A model generated the notes under the pieces. It worked only from the letters and a program-made list of their open reading frames with translations. It was not told the origin of the DNA and made no database searches. DNA of 64,000 bases from Mesorhizobium sp. WSM4904 (GTDB lineage Bacteria; Pseudomonadota; Alphaproteobacteria; Rhizobiales; Rhizobiaceae): contig NZ_CP121354.1 of assembly GCF_029674545.1 (NCBI RefSeq), positions 5,527,001 through 5,591,000 of the forward strand, in the 5' to 3' direction. Made by a program: the position numbers and the translations under genes. Of the stretch, positions 27,274 through 35,876 are shown piece after piece; position 1 is the first letter of the stretch, and each line of letters starts with the position of its first letter.

Positions 27274-27297
27274 TGAACGTGAAATGAACGGTGAACG
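27274..27297 (-). promoter_or_regulatory. PhoP-box-like direct repeats upstream of feuN-feuP-feuQ
   Basis: TGAACG occurs three times at 27274-27279, 27285-27290 and 27292-27297. Read on the minus strand, two copies form CGTTCA-N5-CGTTCA, an 11-bp spacing like the PhoP box direct repeat. They lie just upstream of the feuN-like start, so FeuP autoregulation is a reasonable guess. Not demonstrated. Confidence 0.35.
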
Positions 27298-27487
27298 GCC
27301 GAAAATCCATGCCCGCCATGCCCCCTGAACGCGAGACATCCAACTGCCCGAGCCCCCATCAAGCCGGACTTCGAAATTCATAGCCGGAAAATCACCGGCG
27401 CGGCTACGGTTTTCGCGTGCGCGATTGTGCTCTAGTTAGCGCCGAAAAGCTGGATGACCCGAAGCTGGACGACCATGGGAGAATGCC

Positions 27488-27874
27488 GTGACGAGCGAGG
27501 ACCTTGCAGATCGTTACAAGGGCTATATCGCCTGCCTCAACGAACAGGACTGGAACAATCTCGGCCGCTTCGTCGGCGAAGAGGTGCAATATAACGGCGA
27601 GACGATCGGGCTTTCGGGCTATCGCCGCATGCTGGAAGGCGATTTCGAGTCCATTCCCGATCTGCGTTTCAACATCGAGCTTCTGGTATCGGAGCCGCCG
27701 CGCGTGGCGGCCCGCCTGCATTTCGACTGCAGGCCCAAGGGCGTCCTGTTCGGCCTGCGGGTGAACGGCAAGCGCGTCTCCTTCGCCGAGAACGTCTTTT
27801 ATGAGTTCCAGGACGGGCGGATTCGCGAGGTCTGGTCGGTCATCGACAAGGTCGCCATCCAGGCCCAGCTTTAG
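27488..27874 (+). CDS. SnoaL-like / NTF2-fold protein (ester cyclase type)
   Basis: A 128-residue protein starting at GTG 27488, with GGGAG six bases before. The pattern YKGYIACLNEQDWNNLGRFV, NGETIGLSGYRRMLEGDFES, PDLRFNIELLV and the ending FYEFQDGRIREVWSVIDKVA is that of the SnoaL-like polyketide cyclase/ester cyclase family (NTF2 fold). Members differ widely in function, so the substrate cannot be named. It stands alone between feuN (divergent) and a convergent DUF3168 gene. Confidence 0.85.
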   Translation: MTSEDLADRYKGYIACLNEQDWNNLGRFVGEEVQYNGETIGLSGYRRMLEGDFESIPDLRFNIELLVSEPPRVAARLHFDCRPKGVLFGLRVNGKRVSFAENVFYEFQDGRIREVWSVIDKVAIQAQL

Positions 27875-27888
27875 GGTAGATTGGTGCT

Positions 27889-28296
27889 TCAGGCATCCTC
27901 TTGCGTCAGCGCGCGAAAGCGCAGCAGCCCGTGGTGGACCGCCAAGTCCTCGTCATAGCGCGCCTCGGCGAATTCCAGCGACAGACGGGTCTGGCCGCGC
28001 TGGCCGATGGAGAGCGCCGCACCGTCGAGGCGTGCCCTGATGCTGTCCATGATGAGACGAACCTCGGCCTCCCCTTGAGCCTTCGACCAGACATGCAGCG
28101 TGATGAGCTGATCATTGTCGTTGTCGGCGCCGGTTTCGAGGTCGAAGGCGCTGGTGCGACCGTAGGTCACGTTGGGAAAAGCGGCCTTGTCGTTGGCACG
28201 CTCGAGCAGGCCGGCGCCGCCGAGCAGCGCCGACAGCGACGCGTCGGTCTTTAGCCGCAGGAACAAGGCCTGCATCAAATCGCCAGGCGCCGTCAT
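27889..28296 (-). CDS. DUF3168 protein (gene transfer agent/phage tail-type), orphan
   Basis: A 135-residue protein with MQALFLRLKTDASLSALLGG, FPNVTYGRTSAFDLETGADN, LITLHVWSKAQGEAEVRLIM and the closing HHGLLRFRALTQ. This matches DUF3168, a small tail-associated protein usually found inside gene transfer agent or prophage tail clusters of alphaproteobacteria. No other phage or GTA gene is nearby, so it is an orphan copy. The ATG at 28296 follows CGGAG at a good distance. The reading frame is intact, suggesting it is kept by selection. Confidence 0.75.
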   Translation of the reverse strand: MTAPGDLMQALFLRLKTDASLSALLGGAGLLERANDKAAFPNVTYGRTSAFDLETGADNDNDQLITLHVWSKAQGEAEVRLIMDSIRARLDGAALSIGQRGQTRLSLEFAEARYDEDLAVHHGLLRFRALTQEDA

Positions 28297-28365
28297 CTAT
28301 CGTCTCCGTTCGCCTGATAAGCCCTGAACGCCGGCAGTTTCGCGCGCACCGTAACCGCGTTGCCC

Positions 28366-29307
28366 TCACTTCGCCAGAGCAACGGCGCTTGATCCGCGAC
28401 CGCTTTCGGGAGGTCGGCGCGGCTCACCGCCGATCATCGCCGCATGGTCCTTGATCACGGCGATCACGAAACGGATCACGGCGCGCACCGGCGCTTCATC
28501 ACCGATGTCGCGGCGATAGACAAGCGAAACCGGGTGGCTGCCGAGAATATCGGGGGTGAGCCGCATCATTCGCGGCTCCGGTTCCGCCAGCATGCAGGGC
28601 ATCACGGCCAGCCCGGCGCCGGCCAGCGCCGCCGCCAGCATCTCGGTCATTTCCGCAACGCGAAACACGATCATCGCGCCCTTGCCATAGGCTTCGACCC
28701 AGCGGGCACCGGGCACGCCGACGAGACTCTCGTGAAAGCCGATGATTTCGTGCCCGGTGAGCCGACGCGGATCGATCGGCATCGGATGGCGATCGAGATA
28801 GGTTCGGGATGCGTAGAGCGACCAGCCCGATTCGCAAAGCCTGCGCGCGACCAGCGTTTCATCGGCCACAGGCCCAATCCTGACCGCGAGGTCGGCCTCG
28901 CCATGCTGGAGATCGACGGGGCGGCTGCCGCTGGTCAATTCGAGGCCGATGTCGGGACAGGCCTTGCGGAAAGCCGCCATGCGTTCGGCAAAGAAGGGGC
29001 TGAACCCGGTAGGCAACGCGAGCCTGACGCGGCGCGTGCCCGACCGGACCAGCGCGGTCATCGCCTCGACGGCGCGTTCCAGATCCTCGCCGAGCGGCAG
29101 CAATCTCAGGCCGAGCGGCGTCACCTCGAGGCCCTGCGGCCCGCGCAGGACCAGCGAGGCCCCGAGCGCGGCTTCGAGGGCCGCCAGGCGCCGGCTGATT
29201 GTGGTGTGCCGCACGCCTAAGGCGCGCGCCGCGCCGGACAGCGTTCCCGCCCGCGCGGCGGCGAGGAAATAGCGCAGATCGTTCCAGTCCGGTTCGCCGA
29301 TTGTCAT
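28366..29307 (-). CDS. LysR-family transcriptional regulator
   Basis: A 313-residue regulator. The N-terminal winged helix-turn-helix is clear (LRYFLAAARAGTLSGAARAL, RHTTISRRLAALEAALGASL). The effector domain spans about 90-295. It is divergent from a methyltransferase gene starting at 29442, which may be its target, as is common for LysR genes. The C-terminus (GEPRRPPESGRGS) is a disordered tail. Confidence 0.92.
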   Translation of the reverse strand: MTIGEPDWNDLRYFLAAARAGTLSGAARALGVRHTTISRRLAALEAALGASLVLRGPQGLEVTPLGLRLLPLGEDLERAVEAMTALVRSGTRRVRLALPTGFSPFFAERMAAFRKACPDIGLELTSGSRPVDLQHGEADLAVRIGPVADETLVARRLCESGWSLYASRTYLDRHPMPIDPRRLTGHEIIGFHESLVGVPGARWVEAYGKGAMIVFRVAEMTEMLAAALAGAGLAVMPCMLAEPEPRMMRLTPDILGSHPVSLVYRRDIGDEAPVRAVIRFVIAVIKDHAAMIGGEPRRPPESGRGSSAVALAK

Positions 29308-29441
29308 CGCCGGCGCATTCTAGACCAACTCGTCGCCGGACGCCTGTGCGGATTTGCACAGGCTTGCGCGAAAATCGGCAATGGTCGGACCGGGCCGCCC
29401 GCGCGAGACTCTGGCAGAATCCGCAGTCAGAGGAGCAAGCC

Positions 29442-30335
29442 ATGGGCATGGAGAACCTGCGAGCAGTGGTGGCGCGGCACGCGGCATCGGCAAACGCGCT
29501 GGCAGCGCTCGGCCTTGCGCTGGAGACACGGCTCCATGGCACGGCGCTGGAGGACGAAGCCGCCCACCGCATCGAAGCCGTGCTCGGCTGCCTCGGCATA
29601 TCCGACATTGTTGCCGACGCCAGCGCCGCCGAGCTTTTGCCGGTGCTGGCCAGCATCAAGGTCGAACTCTTGTCGGGGAGCAAGCTGCTGTCGGCGCCCT
29701 CCGCCAGCGCCGAAACCATGGAAGCAAATCTGCGGCAGGCCCTGGGCGACGTTTCCACCGGCTTCCCAGCGCTGCTGAAGCGATCGATCGCGCCGCAGCT
29801 TGCCGGCCTGCAGGAGCGGCTCGAGGCGCCGGGCGCCGCCTTTCTCGATATCGGCGTCGGCGTCGGGGCGCTGTCGATATCGATGTTGTGGGAGTGGCCG
29901 GAACTGTGGGCGGTCGGCATCGATCCGGCGCCCGACGCCATCGCCCAGGCGCACGCCAATGTCAGGGCGGCCGGGTTCGCGGACCGCATCGCACTGCGCA
30001 TCGGTTTCGGCCAGGAGATCGCCCTCGAAGAAATGTTCGATCTCGCCTTCGTGCCAAGCGCCTTCATTCCGGAAGCGCATGTCAGGGCGATCGTCCCGCG
30101 CTGTCTGGCGGCCTTGAAACCCGGCGGCTGGCTGCTGCTGGCGATGATAAATCCCGGGCCGGATGCGCTGGGAGAGGCGCTGGCCAGCTTCCGCACCGCA
30201 ATGTGGGGCGGCACCGTTTTCGAGAAAGGCGCGGCACAGGCGCTGGTCGAGCGATGCGGTTATGCCGACACGAGGCTGCTGCCTGGCCCCGCTGGAGCAC
30301 CGGTCGCTTTTGTCGCCGGGCGCAAGCCTAGCTGA
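29442..30335 (+). CDS. Class I SAM-dependent methyltransferase-like protein
   Basis: A 297-residue protein. The ATG at 29442 is preceded by AGAGGAG. The Rossmann-type SAM-binding motif is AFLDIGVGVGALSISML around residues 135-151, followed by VGIDPAPDAIAQAHANVRAA and CLAALKPGGWLLLAMINPG. The N-terminal ~125 residues are helical and not recognised. Substrate unknown. It is followed 20 bp later by a NAD(P)-binding protein, so the two are likely cotranscribed. Confidence 0.85.
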   Translation: MGMENLRAVVARHAASANALAALGLALETRLHGTALEDEAAHRIEAVLGCLGISDIVADASAAELLPVLASIKVELLSGSKLLSAPSASAETMEANLRQALGDVSTGFPALLKRSIAPQLAGLQERLEAPGAAFLDIGVGVGALSISMLWEWPELWAVGIDPAPDAIAQAHANVRAAGFADRIALRIGFGQEIALEEMFDLAFVPSAFIPEAHVRAIVPRCLAALKPGGWLLLAMINPGPDALGEALASFRTAMWGGTVFEKGAAQALVERCGYADTRLLPGPAGAPVAFVAGRKPS

Positions 30336-30355
30336 CGATGATCGGGAGGCTGGCG

Positions 30356-30988
30356 ATGAGATTGCTGATCTTTGGCGCCTCGGGCGCGACGGGCCGCGTC
30401 CTCGTCTCGGCGGCGCTGGCGGAAGGTCATCTGGTGAGCGCCTTCGTCCGCGCGCCCGGCAAGCTCGCCGTCAGCCACGAGCATCTGAGCGTTATCGTCG
30501 GAGACGTCGCCGACCGCAAAGCGGTGGAGGGCGCGATTGCCGGTCACGATGCGGTGCTGAGCTGCCTCGGCGTCGGCGTACCGCTGAGGCACGATGGCGC
30601 GGTGATTGCCGGCATCGGCTTCATCGTCGAGGCGATGCAGCGGAGCGGGCCGGGCCGGCTCGTCTACCTGTCCTTCCTTGGCGTCCGCGACGGCCGCCGG
30701 CAACTGGGCCCGCTGCTCGGCGGCATCGTCGCGCCGCTCGTGCTGCGCCATGAGGTGGCGGATCACGAAGCGAAGGAAAGGCTCATCGCGCAGTCCGGCC
30801 TCGACTGGACGATCGTGCGGCCGCCAAGGCTCGGCAACGGCCCGGCAACCGGCGCGTTCCGCCACGGCAACGGCATTCGGGCCAATTCGCTGCTGCCGAC
30901 ACTGGCGCGCGCAGACGTCGCGGCCTTCATGCTTGCCCAGGTCGGCGACACCACATATTCGCGTAAGGCGGTTGCCCTGCTGCCTTGA
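30356..30988 (+). CDS. NAD(P)-binding protein, atypical SDR/NmrA-like
   Basis: A 210-residue protein with an N-terminal nucleotide motif LLIFGASGATGRVLVSAAL. Further features are VGDVADRKAVEGAIAGHDAV, LVYLSFLGVRDGR and LDWTIVRPPRLGNGPATGAF, as in the NAD(P)H-binding (NAD_binding_10) group of flavin reductase/NmrA-like proteins. It lacks the usual YxxxK catalytic pair of classical SDRs. ATG 30356 follows GGGAGGC. Function is general only. Confidence 0.85.
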   Translation: MRLLIFGASGATGRVLVSAALAEGHLVSAFVRAPGKLAVSHEHLSVIVGDVADRKAVEGAIAGHDAVLSCLGVGVPLRHDGAVIAGIGFIVEAMQRSGPGRLVYLSFLGVRDGRRQLGPLLGGIVAPLVLRHEVADHEAKERLIAQSGLDWTIVRPPRLGNGPATGAFRHGNGIRANSLLPTLARADVAAFMLAQVGDTTYSRKAVALLP

Positions 30989-30991
30989 TGT

Positions 30992-32545
30992 TCACGACAC
31001 CGGCGCGGCGCCGCCCTCTTCGGTGCGCCGCGCGATGAACTCGTCGAGCACACCGGCGGTGGCGGCGGCGGATTGCGGCGGCTGAAAGTCGGAAAGAATC
31101 CGCTTCCAGATGCCGGTGGCGCGCTCGGTCGCGGTCTTGCCGCCTGACTGCGTCCAGTTGCCGAAATTCGACCAGTCGGCGACCAGCGGCTCGTAGAAGG
31201 CGGTGCGGTAGCGCGTCATGGTGTGAGCCGCCGAGAAGAAATGACCGCCGGGCTGCACCTCGGCGATGGCGTCGAAGCCGATGGCGTCGGCGTCGCCCGG
31301 CGTCTTCGCGCAAAGCTCAGCGATCGTCTGCAAGGCCTCGATGTCGGTGATCAGCTTTTCAAAGGAGACGCTCAGGCCGCCCTCCAGCCAGCCGGCGGCA
31401 TGGATGCAGACGGTGGCGCCGGCAAGCACCGAGCCCCACAGCGCGAACTGTGTTTCATGCGCCGCCTGCGCGTCGGAGATGTTGGCGGCGCTGCCGCCGC
31501 CCGAGCGCCAGGGCAGGCCGGTGAAGCGCGCCAACTGGCCGGCGCCCAAGGTCGCCTTGATGTGCTCCGGCGTACCGAAGGCCGGCGCGCCCGACTTCAT
31601 GTCGACGTTGGAGGAAAAGGAGCCATAGACCACCGGCGCGCCGGGACGCACGATCTGCGCCAGCGTCAATCCGGCCAGCGCCTCCGCGTGCTGCAGCGTC
31701 AGCGCGCCGGCGACCGTGATCGGCGCCATGGCGCCGGCCAGGCAGAAGGGCGTGATGATCGAAACCTGGCCGGCCTTGGCGAAGTCGATGATGCCCTGCG
31801 CCATCGGGATGTCGAGCTGGCGCGGCGAGTTGGTGTTGATGACCGTGTAGCAATAGGCGCCGCTGCGGAACTCGTCCTCCGAGAGACCGCGCGCCAGACG
31901 GACCATCTCGAAGCTGTCCTCGACCTGCGGCGTGCCGCGCGCGAAGACGAAGGGGAGCTTGTCTGACAAAGTGAGCTGCGCCCGGCCGGTTGCATAGTGG
32001 CGAAAGCGCGTGTCGACGTCCTGCGGCTCGATGCAGGGACCGAGCATATGCAGCACGTCGAAATGCTGCAGCAGCTTCATGAATTCCTCGAAGGCGGCCA
32101 GCGTGCCCGGCCGGCGGCCGCGTTCGAGATCGGTGACGTTGGGCGCACCGGACCCGGCGAGGAACGCCATCGTGCCGAGCTCCAGCGCAAGATCGCGGGA
32201 GCGGTCGCCGCCATAGGCAGGGATCGAGCGCGGCGCGGAAGCCAGGGCCGCATCGACCATGTCGCGGCCAATCCTCACCATCTGGCTGTCCTCGTCGACC
32301 AGGGCGCCAGCCTTGGCAAGAATGCCGCGCGCCTCCGGCAGCAGCACCTTGATGCCGAGCTCCTCCAGTACTCTCAGCGCCGTATCGTGGATCGCGGCGA
32401 CCTGATCGTCGGAAAAGACGGGCTGCGGCAGGAACGGGTTCTTCAGCGAACGGTAGTTCGGGCGACGGCCGGATTCGCTGCCCGCCTCGCCATTGCGTCC
32501 GCGCCGGCGTTCTCGCCTCAGGTCGCGTGCGGCCTCGTCAATCAT
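30992..32545 (-). CDS. MttB-family (trimethylamine methyltransferase-like) protein, non-pyrrolysine
   Basis: A 517-residue member of the MttB superfamily, which moves methyl groups from quaternary or tertiary amines to a corrinoid protein. Typical parts are VFSDDQVAAIHDTALRVLEE, HMLGPCIEPQDVDTRFRHYA, APVVYGSFSSNVDMKSGAPA and AGWLEGGLSVSFEKLITDIE. There is no in-frame amber codon, so it is one of the pyrrolysine-free homologues, a group that includes glycine betaine methyltransferases. No corrinoid protein gene is adjacent. The ATG at 32545 follows AGGAGG at seven bases; an in-frame TTG two codons earlier is too close. It lies 11 bp after the FAD/GcvT gene, in one operon. Confidence 0.87.
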   Translation of the reverse strand: MIDEAARDLRRERRRGRNGEAGSESGRRPNYRSLKNPFLPQPVFSDDQVAAIHDTALRVLEELGIKVLLPEARGILAKAGALVDEDSQMVRIGRDMVDAALASAPRSIPAYGGDRSRDLALELGTMAFLAGSGAPNVTDLERGRRPGTLAAFEEFMKLLQHFDVLHMLGPCIEPQDVDTRFRHYATGRAQLTLSDKLPFVFARGTPQVEDSFEMVRLARGLSEDEFRSGAYCYTVINTNSPRQLDIPMAQGIIDFAKAGQVSIITPFCLAGAMAPITVAGALTLQHAEALAGLTLAQIVRPGAPVVYGSFSSNVDMKSGAPAFGTPEHIKATLGAGQLARFTGLPWRSGGGSAANISDAQAAHETQFALWGSVLAGATVCIHAAGWLEGGLSVSFEKLITDIEALQTIAELCAKTPGDADAIGFDAIAEVQPGGHFFSAAHTMTRYRTAFYEPLVADWSNFGNWTQSGGKTATERATGIWKRILSDFQPPQSAAATAGVLDEFIARRTEEGGAAPVS

Positions 32546-32556
32546 GCCCAATCCTC

Positions 32557-34968
32557 CTATTGCCGCATTGCCTCGCCCTTGGGGTCATAGGGCGAGGCCG
32601 CGATGACGCGCGCCGGCCGTTCGACGCCGACAATGTGTACGGAAAGCTCGGTTCCCTCCCCGGCGAATTCGTCATCCACCAACGCCAGGGCGACGCTCTT
32701 GCCGACGGTATAGCCATAGCCGCCGGAAGTGACGAAGCCGACGCGCCGACCCTTGCGCCAGACCGGCTCGAAGCCGCTGGCGTCGGCATCGACGGCGTCG
32801 ACCTCAACTGTCACGATCCGTTGCGAAACTCCGGCCTTGCGCTCTTTCAACGCCGCTTCACGGCCGATGAAGTCGCCCTTGTCGAAGGCGATGAAGCGGT
32901 CGAGGCCTGTCTGTCCTGGCGTGTAGCCTTGCGTGAACTCGCGCGACCAGATGCCGAAGCTCTTTTCCAGGCGAAGCGCGTTGAGCGCGTAATAGCCGAT
33001 CTCGGCGAGACCGAGATCCTCGCCGGCGGCAAGCAGCGTCTCGCGAAGGGTCGCATGCAGGGCGGCCGGGCAGTTGATCTCGAAGCCGAGCTCGCCGGCG
33101 ATCGACAGCCGCGCGATCCGGGCGCGCACCATGCCGATGTCGAACGCGCCGCAGGCCATGAACGGCAAGGTCTTGGCGGATACGTCCTGATGCGTGGTGC
33201 GTTCGACGATCCTGCGTGCGTTGGGTCCGGTGACTAGAAAGCCGGACACCGTGTCCGAGATGTCGGTGACGGAAACGCCGTCCGCCATATGCGCCTCGAA
33301 CCAGCGCATGTGGAATTCGCGCAGGTAGTAGGACCCCATGATCCAGTATTCTTCCCCGCCCCAGTTGAGAACGGTGAGATCGCCCTTCAGCCTGCCGTCA
33401 GACCCAAGCATCGGCGCCAGCTTCGCGCGGCCGGGCTTCGGCAGCTTGCAGGCGAACAGCCGGTCTAGCCAGGCCTCGGCGCCCGGTCCCGACACGGCGT
33501 AACGCGAGAAGGCCGTGGTATCGACGAGGCCGGCGGCGCGGCGCACCTGCAGGACCTCGTCGCCGACGATGTCGAAGGCGTTCGAGCGCTTCAGCGTCGT
33601 CTCCTCGCGAAAACCCATCGGCGCGAAATACGCCGGGATTTCCAGCCCCCAGGATGCCGTCCACTCGCAGCCGGCGGCGCTCATGCCGTCATAGGCGCCG
33701 GGGCGCTTCAGCGGCCGGCCCGCCGGTAGGCGCTCGTTGGGGAAGGTCATGACGAAGCGGCGGGCGTAGAACTGGCGCGTGGTCTGCCTGAGATACTCGC
33801 GGTTGGCGGCGAACGCGCCGTAGCGGGCGATGTCCATGCCGAAGATGTCGGCCTGCGGCTCGCCATGGATCATCCATTCGGCCAGCGACTTGCCGACGCC
33901 GCCGCCCTGGCTGAAGCCGGCCATGACGCCACAGGCGACCCAGTAGTTGCGTAAGCCCCTGACCGGACCGACCAGCGGGTTGCCGTCCGGCGTGAAGGTG
34001 AAGGCACCGTTCACCCATTTGCGGATGCCGGCCTTGGCCAGGCAGGGGAAACGCTGATAGGCCTTGGAAAGCTCCGGGCTGATGCGATCGATGTCCTCGG
34101 GGATCAGCTCGATGCCGTAGTCCCAGGGCGCGCCGTCCATGTTCCAGTGTTTCGGGTTCTGCTCGTAGACGCCGAGCAGCACGCCCTTCCGCTCCTGCCG
34201 CAGATAGGAGAAGCCGTCGAGGTCGACGGCGAGGCCGAGCTCCTTGTCGAGGGCCGCGACCTCGGGAATGTCCTCGGTGACGAAATAATGGTGCTCCATC
34301 GGCGTCACCGGCAGGTCGACGCCAGCCATCAGCCCGACTTGCTTGGCCCAGAGCCCACCGGCATTGACGACATGCTCGGCGACGATCGTGCCCTTTTCGG
34401 TGACGACATCCCAGCCGCCGCCGGCACGCTGCTTCAGCTCGACGACGCGGTTGCGCAGAATCACGTCGGCGCCACGCTTCTTCGCGGCGCCGGCATAGGC
34501 GTGCGTCGTGCCATAGGGGTCGAGATGGCCTTCGTTGGAATCGTAGAGGCCGCCCAGCACGTCGCTGACATCGACGATCGGGCAGATCTCCTTGATCTCA
34601 TCGGGCGTCACCAAGCGGGCCGTCTCGATACCGACCGACTGGAACACCGCCCAGGCCGATTTCAGCCATTCCCAGCGCTGCGGGTCGCTCGCCATGTTGA
34701 CGCCGCCGGTCATGTGCAGGCCGGCATTCTGGCCGGACTCGGCCTCGATCTCGCGATAGAGCTTGATCGTGTAGTCCTGCAGCGCCGCGACGTTGGGATC
34801 GGCATTGAGCGCGTGGAAGCCGGCGGCCGCATGCCAGGTCGAACCGGCCGTCAGCTCGGCGCGCTCGATGAGCGCCACGTCGTTCCAGCCGAACCTCGTC
34901 AGGTGGTAGAGCACCGAGGCGCCGACCACGCCTCCTCCGATGACGACCGCGCGATAATGCGACTTCAC
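32557..34968 (-). CDS. FAD oxidoreductase-GcvT fusion, dimethylglycine/sarcosine dehydrogenase-like
   Basis: An 803-residue enzyme. Residues ~1-400 form the DAO-type FAD domain (YRAVVIGGGVVGASVLYHLT). The TAGSTWHAAAG loop contains the His that carries covalent FAD in dimethylglycine dehydrogenases. The C-terminal half has the GcvT aminomethyltransferase domain (FMACGAFDIGMVRARIARLS, LRLEKSFGIWSREFTQGYTP, VGFVTSGGYGYTVGKSVALA), which binds folate. The pair would demethylate an N-methylated glycine and hand the C1 unit to tetrahydrofolate. GTG 34966-34968 with GGGAGAG upstream is the likely start, since the translation then begins at the FAD motif. Exact substrate (dimethylglycine, sarcosine or other) is unknown. 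Confidence 0.9.
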   Translation of the reverse strand: MKSHYRAVVIGGGVVGASVLYHLTRFGWNDVALIERAELTAGSTWHAAAGFHALNADPNVAALQDYTIKLYREIEAESGQNAGLHMTGGVNMASDPQRWEWLKSAWAVFQSVGIETARLVTPDEIKEICPIVDVSDVLGGLYDSNEGHLDPYGTTHAYAGAAKKRGADVILRNRVVELKQRAGGGWDVVTEKGTIVAEHVVNAGGLWAKQVGLMAGVDLPVTPMEHHYFVTEDIPEVAALDKELGLAVDLDGFSYLRQERKGVLLGVYEQNPKHWNMDGAPWDYGIELIPEDIDRISPELSKAYQRFPCLAKAGIRKWVNGAFTFTPDGNPLVGPVRGLRNYWVACGVMAGFSQGGGVGKSLAEWMIHGEPQADIFGMDIARYGAFAANREYLRQTTRQFYARRFVMTFPNERLPAGRPLKRPGAYDGMSAAGCEWTASWGLEIPAYFAPMGFREETTLKRSNAFDIVGDEVLQVRRAAGLVDTTAFSRYAVSGPGAEAWLDRLFACKLPKPGRAKLAPMLGSDGRLKGDLTVLNWGGEEYWIMGSYYLREFHMRWFEAHMADGVSVTDISDTVSGFLVTGPNARRIVERTTHQDVSAKTLPFMACGAFDIGMVRARIARLSIAGELGFEINCPAALHATLRETLLAAGEDLGLAEIGYYALNALRLEKSFGIWSREFTQGYTPGQTGLDRFIAFDKGDFIGREAALKERKAGVSQRIVTVEVDAVDADASGFEPVWRKGRRVGFVTSGGYGYTVGKSVALALVDDEFAGEGTELSVHIVGVERPARVIAASPYDPKGEAMRQ

Positions 34969-35008
34969 GAGCTCTCTCCCTCTCGTTGAAGGCTCTAAGA
35001 TATACAGA

Positions 35009-35040
35009 CTGGACATACATGTCTAGACACTTCTGTCCAG
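35009..35040. promoter_or_regulatory. Nested 32-bp dyad, candidate TetR operator
   Basis: The TetR gene and the FAD/GcvT gene are divergent, and their shared control region holds a fully symmetric dyad. Outer arms are CTGGACA (35009-35015) and TGTCCAG (35034-35040). The centre is the 10-bp palindrome TGTCTAGACA (35020-35029), with 4-bp gaps on either side. All three parts share the centre 35024.5. It lies about 40-70 bp upstream of each start, an ideal place for one repressor to control both genes. Confidence 0.6.
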
Positions 35041-35079
35041 AGCTTGCGCGCGGCTTCGCGCCATGCCTATTGTGCGGCC

Positions 35080-35718
35080 ATGATCATCGCCGCTCCCCAG
35101 GCCGAACCGACGCCCGGAAACATCAAGGTCACGCGCTGGGACTGGATCAATCTCGCGTTGCAGACGCTGATCTCGGACGGCATCGAGAGCGTGCGCGTGC
35201 TTACGCTCGGTCAGAAGCTCGGCGTGTCGCGCTCGAGCTTCTACTGGTATTTCGAAAGCAGGCAGGACCTGCTCGACCAGTTGCTCAAGCACTGGCACGA
35301 CACCAACACCACGGCGATCGTCGAGCGCGCCCGGCGCCCTGCCGAAACCATCATCATGGGCGTGATGAACGTGTTCGAATGCTGGGCCGACGAGCGCTTG
35401 TTCGACCCGAGGCTCGACTTCGCCGTGCGCGAATGGGCAAGACGCTCGGACGATGTGCGGCGCATGATCGACCAGGCGGACGACGAGCGCCTCAGCGCCA
35501 TCCGCGACATGTACCGCCGGCACGGCTACGACGACGAGGACGCCTTCATCCGCGCCCGCGTCCTCTATTACATGCAGATCGGCTACTACGTGCTCGACCT
35601 CAAGGAGCCGGTCGAGGCCCGCGTCAGCCATCTCGCCGCCTATCTGCGCTCCTTCACCGGCCAGGAGCCGACCGAGGCCGATGTGGCGCATTTCATGCGC
35701 TTCATCGCAGCGCGGTGA
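35080..35718 (+). CDS. TetR-family transcriptional regulator
   Basis: A 212-residue regulator. The N-terminal helix-turn-helix is RWDWINLALQTLISDGIESV then LTLGQKLGVSRSSFYWYFES, the TetR signature. The C-terminal ligand-binding domain is helical (EWARRSDDVRRMIDQADDER, YMQIGYYVLDLKEPVEARVS). I start at ATG 35080; an upstream start in the same frame would add 12 unconvincing residues. Divergent from the FAD/GcvT-MttB operon, and likely its regulator through the dyad at 35009-35040. Ligand unknown. Confidence 0.9.
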   Translation: MIIAAPQAEPTPGNIKVTRWDWINLALQTLISDGIESVRVLTLGQKLGVSRSSFYWYFESRQDLLDQLLKHWHDTNTTAIVERARRPAETIIMGVMNVFECWADERLFDPRLDFAVREWARRSDDVRRMIDQADDERLSAIRDMYRRHGYDDEDAFIRARVLYYMQIGYYVLDLKEPVEARVSHLAAYLRSFTGQEPTEADVAHFMRFIAAR

Positions 35719-35823
35719 TATCGCCGCGAAGTATCAACCTTGGCGTTCAACAAAGCCTGGGTGTGGCTTCGCTGCCCTTGTGAGCGGTGATAAAATGGTT
35801 GATTAGTCGTGCAGGGGTGGCGC

Positions 35824-35847
35824 CCGAAACCGTTCACGCGGTTTCGG
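35824..35847. repeat. Palindromic hairpin in the PBP1A leader
   Basis: CCGAAACCG (35824-35832), 6-base loop, CGGTTTCGG (35839-35847). The stem is 9 bp and its sequence resembles the inner arms of the composite repeats in this window. It lies 29 bp before the chosen PBP1A start, which argues against the longer reading frame starting at 35787. Confidence 0.6.
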
Positions 35848-35876
35848 TCGAAAGCGCGTTGGGGCGGAAGTCTGGA

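Noticed and set aside
30992..32545. Pyrrolysine-containing MttB
   Set aside because: No in-frame amber codon interrupts the gene; it belongs to the pyrrolysine-free homologues.
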